From assembly GCA_963758505.1 (NCBI GenBank), contig CAVWVJ010000001.1, positions 1,984,001 to 2,048,000 on the forward strand: 64,000 nucleotides of DNA, given 5' to 3'. Positions within the stretch are counted from its first letter, which is position 1; each line of letters opens with the position of its first letter. The DNA is from Korobacter sp963758505. GTDB lineage: Bacteria; Acidobacteriota; Terriglobia; Terriglobales; Acidobacteriaceae. The notes beneath the pieces are model-generated. The model was not told where the DNA came from. It did no database searches and saw nothing but the letters and a program-made list of their open reading frames with translations. Shown one piece after another: positions 58,999-64,000 of the stretch. The translations under genes were made by a program, and so were the position numbers.

Positions 58999-59766
58999 AT
59001 GCCATCTCTCAGGAAGCTGCACGGCGCGGTCTTCGTAGCCTTGCTGCTGGTTACCGGTTGTGCCGCCCAGGAGCTTCGGGTCGCCGCCGCCTCCGACCTC
59101 ACCGCCGCTCTTCCCCCCATCGTGCAGCAATTCGAGATCGAGAAGCACTGCCGGGTCGTCGTGTCCTTCGGGTCATCCGGCAACTTCTTTCAGCAGTTGC
59201 AGAACGGCGCCCCGTTTGACGTTTTCCTCTCTGCGGACGTGCAGTATCCGGAAGCGTTGCAGAATGCCGGCCTCACCATTCCCGGAACTCTGGTGGAATA
59301 CGCCACTGGCAAACTGGTTCTGTGGGTAAGAAACGATTCACACCTGGACGTTTCCAAGGGACTGCATGCGCTCCTGGATCCTTCCATCAAAAAGGTCGCC
59401 ATGGCGAACCCGCGGCATGCGCCCTACGGCAAAGCTGCGGAAGCTGCGCTGAAATCGGACGGCCTCTACGACCGGCTTGCCAACAAGATCGTGCTGGGTG
59501 AAAACGTCTCGCAGGCAGCGACCTTCGCGCAAACCGGCAACGCGGACGCAGGCCTGTTGCCCTTATCCCTGGCGCTGAATCCGACCATGAAAAACGCCGG
59601 CCGGTTCGTCGAGGTCCCACCCGGTGAATATCCTTCAATTCGCCAGGCCGCCGTGGGCATGCAGAGTTCGAAAACTCCAGATTTGGCGGGTCAGTTCATC
59701 CAATACCTCTCCAGCCCCGCCGCTCGAAGAGTTTTGCAGCAGTTCGGATTCACCCCCGAGCCATAG
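58999..59766 (+). CDS. modA: Molybdate ABC transporter substrate-binding protein
   Basis: A 255-residue periplasmic binding protein. The signal sequence ends in a lipobox-like LVTGC, so it may be a lipoprotein. The mature part begins ELRVAAASDLTAALPPIVQQFE, the ModA signature; FGSSGNFFQQLQNGAPFDVFLSAD lines the anion site; NPRHAPYGKAAEAAL and YPSIRQAAVG are further family blocks. It binds molybdate or tungstate for ABC import. No modB or modC is present next to it, so the permease must be elsewhere. It starts 30 bp after the selenoprotein gene and is probably co-transcribed with it. Confidence 0.92.
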   Translation: MPSLRKLHGAVFVALLLVTGCAAQELRVAAASDLTAALPPIVQQFEIEKHCRVVVSFGSSGNFFQQLQNGAPFDVFLSADVQYPEALQNAGLTIPGTLVEYATGKLVLWVRNDSHLDVSKGLHALLDPSIKKVAMANPRHAPYGKAAEAALKSDGLYDRLANKIVLGENVSQAATFAQTGNADAGLLPLSLALNPTMKNAGRFVEVPPGEYPSIRQAAVGMQSSKTPDLAGQFIQYLSSPAARRVLQQFGFTPEP

Positions 59767-59769
59767 AAG

Positions 59770-59785
59770 CGCTCCGGACGGAGCG
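59770..59785 (+). terminator. Stem-loop after modA, possible terminator
   Basis: CGCTCC-GGAC-GGAGCG forms a perfect 6-bp stem starting 3 bp after the modA stop. TCCTCTTC follows instead of a clean T-tract, so this may be a weak terminator or an mRNA-stabilising hairpin. Confidence 0.45.
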
Positions 59786-59936
59786 TCCTCTTCGAAGATC
59801 GCGCCACCCTTCTCTTTCCTAACCGGCAGGGTTAAGCATTTCTCATCTGCGCCGCATACATTCTTTTGGAGGACCTCACCGGATCTGCCGATGAACAGAG
59901 AGTCTCGGGACACCGTCAGCCCGTGGAGGAGAGTCC

Positions 59937-62666
59937 ATGAATTCAATCACCAACCTCAAGCTTTCCAAAAAGCTTCTTCTCAGCTTTCTCTTGATCGCCA
60001 GCATCGCCCTCTTTATCGGGTATGTAGGGCTCAGCAGCACTCGAAGACTAGCAGTCGCGACTGAAGAGATGTACTCCAACGCATTCGTCTCGGTGCGCGA
60101 AATCGCTGCGACTCGAGCCGCTTATCTCGATGCCAGGATTCGAAGCCGCTCCGCGGTAAGCGTAGCCACGACCGAAGAGCGCAGGCGGGAATATGAAGCC
60201 TACCAGGCCGACATGGGGCGCCTAGATGAACATTTGGCAAAGTATATTCAGACCCCTCTCTCCGACAAGGAGAAGGCCATCGTTCCGAAGCTACAGTCGG
60301 AAGTTGCAGATTACCGACGCCAGGTGGAACCCGCGTTCCAGCTCGCGCTCCAGATGAAAGACAAGGATGCCGATGTGTTCCTCAACCGCGCCAAGGGAAT
60401 CAGCAGCGATGTCTCCGGGGATCTTCAGCAACTGTTCGACATCAACGACCAGCTCGCTCAGGGCATGGAAGAATCCAATAAGGCGTTGGCAGCCTCCGCC
60501 ACGAAAACCATTCTCTCCTTTGCCTTTTTGGGGGTAATCGCTGCCATTGCGCTGGGATGGCTATTGACCCGCTTGATCGCGGGACCTGTCAAGGCTTTGC
60601 AAGTGTGCGCCGCGAAGTTGGCCACCGGCGAGATCGACGTTGAGGTCCAGCATACGTCGCTGGACGAGGTTGGGATGCTCGCTCAATCCTTCCGTGCATT
60701 GTCGGCGATGATCAAAGATCGCGTGCGGGCCGCCGAACGGATCGCTGCTGGCGATCTGGACGTTGAGATCAAAGCGGCATCTTCGAAGGACGTTCTCGCC
60801 GCCAGCCTCTCTTCGGTGGTAGATACCCTCAACCATCTCATGCACGAAATGACGATGATGTCGGAGCGCCACGATGCCGGAGACATCGACGCTGTCATCG
60901 ATAGCGCGAAGTTCCACGGTGCGTACAGCCAGGTGGCAGCGGGTATTAACAAGATGGTTGCCGGCCACATTACGGTCAAGAAAAAGGCAATGGCCTGTAT
61001 CGGCGAGTTCGGTCGCGGCAACTTCGAAGCGCCGCTCGAAAAATTCCCAGGCAAGAAGGCATTTATCAACGAAACCATCGAACAGGTGCGCGGGAATCTC
61101 ACGAGCTTGATCACCGACACCCAAGCCTTGTCCGACGCCGCCATCCATGGACGCCTCGGGGTCCGAGCCGACGCCCGGCGGCATCACGGCGACTTCCGCA
61201 AGATCGTGGAAGGCATTAACTACACGCTCGATACCATCGTTGGAAAATTCGACGCTATCCCCAAGCCGATCCAGTTCATCGACAGCGAGTTCAAAGTTCA
61301 GTACATGAACAAAGCTGGCCTCGAGCTCCTACAGGAGAGCAGGGACCGCGTCGTTGGAAAGCACTGCGGCTATAACACGGGGGCCTGCGGTACCGAGAAA
61401 TGCACCTGCGCCCAGGCGATGAAGATCGACGGCCTGACCAGGATCGAAACCGCTGCCAAGATTCACAACAAAACCTACGATTTCACCTGCTGCGCCGTCC
61501 CCCTGAAGGACAGCTCTGGCCGCACGATCGGCGCCTTCGAACTGCTCGACGACGAAAGCATGACCAAAGCAGCCATCCGCAAAGCGGAGAAAGTCGGGGA
61601 ATACCAGGCTCGCGAAGCGAAAAAGCTGTCGGCCAGCCTGTTGCAATTTGCCGAGGGAGATCTCGGGATTTCGGTCCACGTCGATGACGGGGATACGGAG
61701 ACCGCGGATGCGCGCAAGGCTTACGAAGACATCGGCGAGGCGGTGCGTAAGTCGGCGGCATCCGTACGCAACGCGGTCGTCGCCATCGCAAATACCACGA
61801 ACCAATTGCTTAAGGCGGCAAACGGCCTGAATAAGGTCAGTGAGCAGATGACCGCAAGCGCCGATGAAACGGCTACCCAGGCTAACGTCGTCTCGGCCGC
61901 CTCCGAACAGGTGAGCCGCAATGTACAAACCGTGGCCAGCGGAGCTGATGAGATGGGCGCCTCCATCAAGGAAATCGCCAAGAATACGGCGGAAGCCACG
62001 CGCGTGGCGAACTCTGCCGTCCAAACCGCGGAATCCACCAACCAGACCATCGCCAAACTCGGCGAAAGCAGCGCCCAGATTGGCCAGGTGATCAAGGTCA
62101 TCACCTCGATCGCCCAGCAAACCAACCTGCTGGCCCTGAATGCAACCATTGAAGCCGCACGCGCCGGAGAAGCGGGCAAAGGCTTCGCCGTAGTGGCCAA
62201 CGAGGTGAAGGAACTTGCCAAGGAAACTGCCAAAGCGACCGAGGATATCAGCCGCAAGATCGAGGCGATTCAGTCCGACACCGGTGGCGCCATCTCCGCG
62301 ATCGGTGAAATCGGAACTGTGATCAACCAGATCAGCGACATCCAGACCACCATCGCCAGCGCGGTCGAGGAGCAGAGCGTCACCAGCAACGAAATCAGCC
62401 GCAACCTGGCCGAAGCCGCTAAAGGCAACATCGATATAACCCGCAATGTGACAGGCGTCGCGGAGGCAGCCCGCGTAACCACCGCCGGTGCAACCGAGAC
62501 CCAGCAGTCGGCCAAGTCGCTCGAAGGTATGGCGATGGAATTGAAGAAACTGGTCTCCCGCTTCAAGTACGAAGAGGATCTCACCACGCGCGGGGGATCC
62601 GCTGGGGACTTCCACGCGGCCTCGCTCGAATCAGGCAGAACTCCGGCAGGCACGTTGATTCAGTAA
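59937..62666 (+). CDS. Methyl-accepting chemotaxis protein with Cys-rich PAS-like domain
   Basis: A 909-residue chemoreceptor. TM1 is at residues 12-30. A four-helix-bundle (4HB_MCP) periplasmic domain (about 35-185) precedes TM2 (about 188-208) and HAMP-type segments (LTRLIAGPVKAL..). A PAS-like domain (about 438-530, PIQFIDSEFKVQYMNKAGLELL) contains an unusual cysteine cluster: Cys477, 484, 489, 491, 518 and 519. The signalling domain has the conserved hairpin tip IAQQTNLLALNATIEAARAGEAGKGFAVVANEVKELA. GGAGGAG lies 7 bases before the ATG. No che genes are adjacent. The cysteines suggest redox or metal sensing (inference). Confidence 0.93.
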   Translation: MNSITNLKLSKKLLLSFLLIASIALFIGYVGLSSTRRLAVATEEMYSNAFVSVREIAATRAAYLDARIRSRSAVSVATTEERRREYEAYQADMGRLDEHLAKYIQTPLSDKEKAIVPKLQSEVADYRRQVEPAFQLALQMKDKDADVFLNRAKGISSDVSGDLQQLFDINDQLAQGMEESNKALAASATKTILSFAFLGVIAAIALGWLLTRLIAGPVKALQVCAAKLATGEIDVEVQHTSLDEVGMLAQSFRALSAMIKDRVRAAERIAAGDLDVEIKAASSKDVLAASLSSVVDTLNHLMHEMTMMSERHDAGDIDAVIDSAKFHGAYSQVAAGINKMVAGHITVKKKAMACIGEFGRGNFEAPLEKFPGKKAFINETIEQVRGNLTSLITDTQALSDAAIHGRLGVRADARRHHGDFRKIVEGINYTLDTIVGKFDAIPKPIQFIDSEFKVQYMNKAGLELLQESRDRVVGKHCGYNTGACGTEKCTCAQAMKIDGLTRIETAAKIHNKTYDFTCCAVPLKDSSGRTIGAFELLDDESMTKAAIRKAEKVGEYQAREAKKLSASLLQFAEGDLGISVHVDDGDTETADARKAYEDIGEAVRKSAASVRNAVVAIANTTNQLLKAANGLNKVSEQMTASADETATQANVVSAASEQVSRNVQTVASGADEMGASIKEIAKNTAEATRVANSAVQTAESTNQTIAKLGESSAQIGQVIKVITSIAQQTNLLALNATIEAARAGEAGKGFAVVANEVKELAKETAKATEDISRKIEAIQSDTGGAISAIGEIGTVINQISDIQTTIASAVEEQSVTSNEISRNLAEAAKGNIDITRNVTGVAEAARVTTAGATETQQSAKSLEGMAMELKKLVSRFKYEEDLTTRGGSAGDFHAASLESGRTPAGTLIQ

Positions 62667-62682
62667 ACTGCTGCTGTTGGAC

Positions 62683-62710
62683 GCCCGGCGATTCGTTCGC
62701 CGGGCTTTTT
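62683..62710 (+). terminator. Rho-independent terminator after the chemoreceptor gene
   Basis: GCCCGGCG-ATTCGTT-CGCCGGGC has a perfect 8-bp GC stem and is followed by TTTTT. It begins 17 bp after the chemoreceptor stop, between two convergent genes. Confidence 0.92.
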
Positions 62711-62725
62711 CAGCTCCGCGCTCGC

Positions 62726-63568
62726 CTAGGCGTGCATCCCCAGCGCGCACTTGTGCGCTTCGTAGGCTGCGACTTCCTGCTTCCTGTAGGCTTTCGTGCG
62801 ACGCGTCAGCTCGTCGAAGTCCACCTCGTGCGCGTCGAACTCAGGTCCCTCCACGCATGCGAAACGCACTTTGCCGCCGACCGTCACACGGCAACCACCG
62901 CACATGCCAGTCCCGTCGATCATCACAGGGTTCAGGCTGGCATACGTCTTGATCCCCAACGCCTTGGTTGCGGCCGCAGCGGCGCGCATCATGGGGATGG
63001 GACCAATCACATGCGAGAGGTCGGGCTTTAGCCCGCTCGACTGGATGGTTGCCTCGAGCAGCTGCACCACGTTTCCCGAGAAACCGAAGCTCCCGTCATC
63101 TGTCGCCCAGATCACCTCATCGGCTACCAGCAGAAGTTCTTCCCGCAGGATCCGCAGGCTGTCCGTTCGTGCACCGGCGAGAACCGTCGTGTAGTTTCCT
63201 GCCTCTTTGAACGCGCGCGCCACGGGAAGCACTTCGGCTACGCCAACACCACCCGCCAGAAGCGTCACCCGTCCCACCTTTTTCGTCTTCGCAGGTTCGC
63301 CCAGCGGGCCAACCACGTCGGCAAAGACGCCATCGGCCGGCGTGGCGACCGTCATCGCGGATGTCTTCCCGATGCGCTGCACGACCATGGTAATCGTGCC
63401 GCGTTCCTTGTTGCCGTCCACGATCGTCAGCGGAATGCGTTCGCTGCCGGAGGTAGGACGGACGATGATGAACTGCCCGGGCTTCCATCGTTTGGCAATG
63501 CGAGGCGCTTCGACTTCAAAGAGGGCCGTCTCGGGCGTGAGCTGTTCTTTTCTTACGATCTTGTTCAT
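62726..63568 (-). CDS. Ferredoxin-NADP reductase alpha-type subunit (NfnA/SudB family)
   Basis: A 280-residue flavoprotein of the dihydroorotate dehydrogenase electron-transfer / sulfide dehydrogenase beta family. The FAD-binding beta-barrel is N-terminal (WKPGQFIIVRPTSGSERIPLTIVD). The NAD(P)-binding domain contains TLLAGGVGVAEVLPVARAF. The C-terminal 2Fe-2S region, DGTGMCGGCRVTVGGKVRFACVEGPEFD, has three Cys plus an Asp that may be a ligand, as in NfnA. It pairs with the upstream gene, which it overlaps at ATGA. Together they form an NfnAB-like transhydrogenase or sulfide dehydrogenase. Which of these activities applies cannot be told from sequence alone. Confidence 0.88.
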   Translation of the reverse strand: MNKIVRKEQLTPETALFEVEAPRIAKRWKPGQFIIVRPTSGSERIPLTIVDGNKERGTITMVVQRIGKTSAMTVATPADGVFADVVGPLGEPAKTKKVGRVTLLAGGVGVAEVLPVARAFKEAGNYTTVLAGARTDSLRILREELLLVADEVIWATDDGSFGFSGNVVQLLEATIQSSGLKPDLSHVIGPIPMMRAAAAATKALGIKTYASLNPVMIDGTGMCGGCRVTVGGKVRFACVEGPEFDAHEVDFDELTRRTKAYRKQEVAAYEAHKCALGMHA

Positions 63569-64000
63569 GCTTTGGCTCCCACGGCTTCTTCCGTCTGCGA
63601 TTTAAGTGCACGATCGATGGCGTCAGCCGCAGCCAATCCGTCGCTCATGGCTAGGATGACCGTCGATCCGCCGCGAACCACGTCGCCTCCGGCAAAGACT
63701 TTCTGCATGCTCGTCTGCCGATCGACATCCACTACGATCTTGCCTTTGTTGGTGATCAATTGTGGCGTGGTTCGTTGCAGGGTCGGGTTCGGGGCCTGTC
63801 CCACGGCCGCAATCACCGTATCCACGGGTATCCGGTAATTCGATCCCGGGATCGGCACCGGCGCCGGGCGGCCACTCGAGTCCGGCTCGCCCAGTTGCAT
63901 GCGGAGGCACTCCATCTCCTTCAGCCAGCCGTTCTCGTCTCCGAAGAGCGCGACCGGAGCGCCGAGAAATTCGAACTTGATTCCTTCTTGCTCGGCGTGC
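63565..64000 (-). CDS. NfnB/SudA (glutamate synthase small-subunit-like) flavoprotein, C-terminal part
   Basis: The window contains only the last 144 or so codons; the gene continues beyond the right edge. The visible part reads GIKFEFLGAPVALFGDENGWLKEMECLRMQLGEPDSSGR, then TVIAAVGQAPNP and VFAGGDVVRGGSTVILAMSDGLAAADAID. This last segment is the FAD-binding C-terminal motif (G-D) of the GltD/NfnB pyridine nucleotide-disulfide oxidoreductase family. The stop overlaps the start of the alpha subunit at ATGA, so the two subunits are co-expressed. The ATG at 63915 is internal, not the true start. Confidence 0.9.
   Translation of the reverse strand, partial: HAEQEGIKFEFLGAPVALFGDENGWLKEMECLRMQLGEPDSSGRPAPVPIPGSNYRIPVDTVIAAVGQAPNPTLQRTTPQLITNKGKIVVDVDRQTSMQKVFAGGDVVRGGSTVILAMSDGLAAADAIDRALKSQTEEAVGAKA

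Noticed and set aside
59767..59936. Possible c-di-GMP or other riboswitch upstream of the chemoreceptor
   Set aside because: I could not find conserved GEMM or other riboswitch core sequences; only a short stem-loop after modA is evident.
1..64000. CRISPR arrays, tRNA/rRNA genes, insertion sequences, prophage or integron features
   Set aside because: I saw no regularly spaced repeats, tRNA cloverleaf, transposase or integrase coding sequence. The only repeats are the two REP-like units at 334-515.

Overview
The window looks like a chromosomal segment of an Acidobacteriota genome, close to the Terriglobia/Koribacter-like groups. It is GC-rich with dense, often translationally coupled operons. 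It carries lineage-typical families: an Oar-like TonB-dependent receptor with an N-terminal carboxypeptidase-regulatory domain, a TIGR03436-type VWA protein, five FG-GAP/ASPIC-UnbV proteins, TPR proteins, multiheme cytochromes c and many Tat or Sec exported proteins. The lineage is inferred from gene content; no rRNA or tRNA was seen.

Layout. 1-0.6 kb: the tail of a B-type sdhB, two terminators and a duplicated REP-like element. 0.6-3.7 kb (minus): a UPF0261 protein, a ComB-like phosphatase and a PEP-hydrolase-family TIM barrel, i.e. the two halves of the plant Tm-1 protein as separate genes. 4.0-9.2 kb (minus): a compact galactose operon (SSS symporter, small membrane protein, galK, galE, galT) whose genes overlap at GTGA, TTGA and ATGA junctions. 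9.8-15.7 kb (plus): a tripartite RND efflux system. 15.7-22.7 kb (minus): secreted VOC protein, Tat-exported TIM-barrel protein, GH2 beta-mannosidase, ROK kinase and sialate-type O-acetylesterase, probably a hemicellulose or mannan module. 22.8-27.0 kb (plus): a two-component system coupled to a Tat-exported ASPIC/UnbV protein.

27-40 kb resembles a polysaccharide-utilisation locus: GH5, GH116, ASPIC/UnbV, TPR and TonB-dependent receptor on the minus strand, with a divergent LacI regulator and palindromes in the shared intergenic region. 40-57 kb holds secreted and periplasmic proteins: a seven-heme cytochrome c, a VWA protein, three more ASPIC/UnbV proteins, a TPR protein, an amidase and a membrane-anchored five-heme cytochrome fused to TPRs. 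57-64 kb (plus) has a GH27 alpha-galactosidase, a deiodinase-like protein with an in-frame TGA, modA and a chemoreceptor, then on the minus strand an NfnA/SudB-type reductase subunit and the 3' part of its partner.

The most notable item is at 58225-58968. A reading frame encoding a membrane-anchored iodothyronine-deiodinase-like thioredoxin-fold protein is interrupted by a single in-frame TGA exactly where vertebrate deiodinases carry selenocysteine (FGSYT-U-PPF). A bacterial-type SECIS hairpin with a GGU apical loop lies at the expected distance. I read this as an intact bacterial selenoprotein gene that standard gene calling would split in two.
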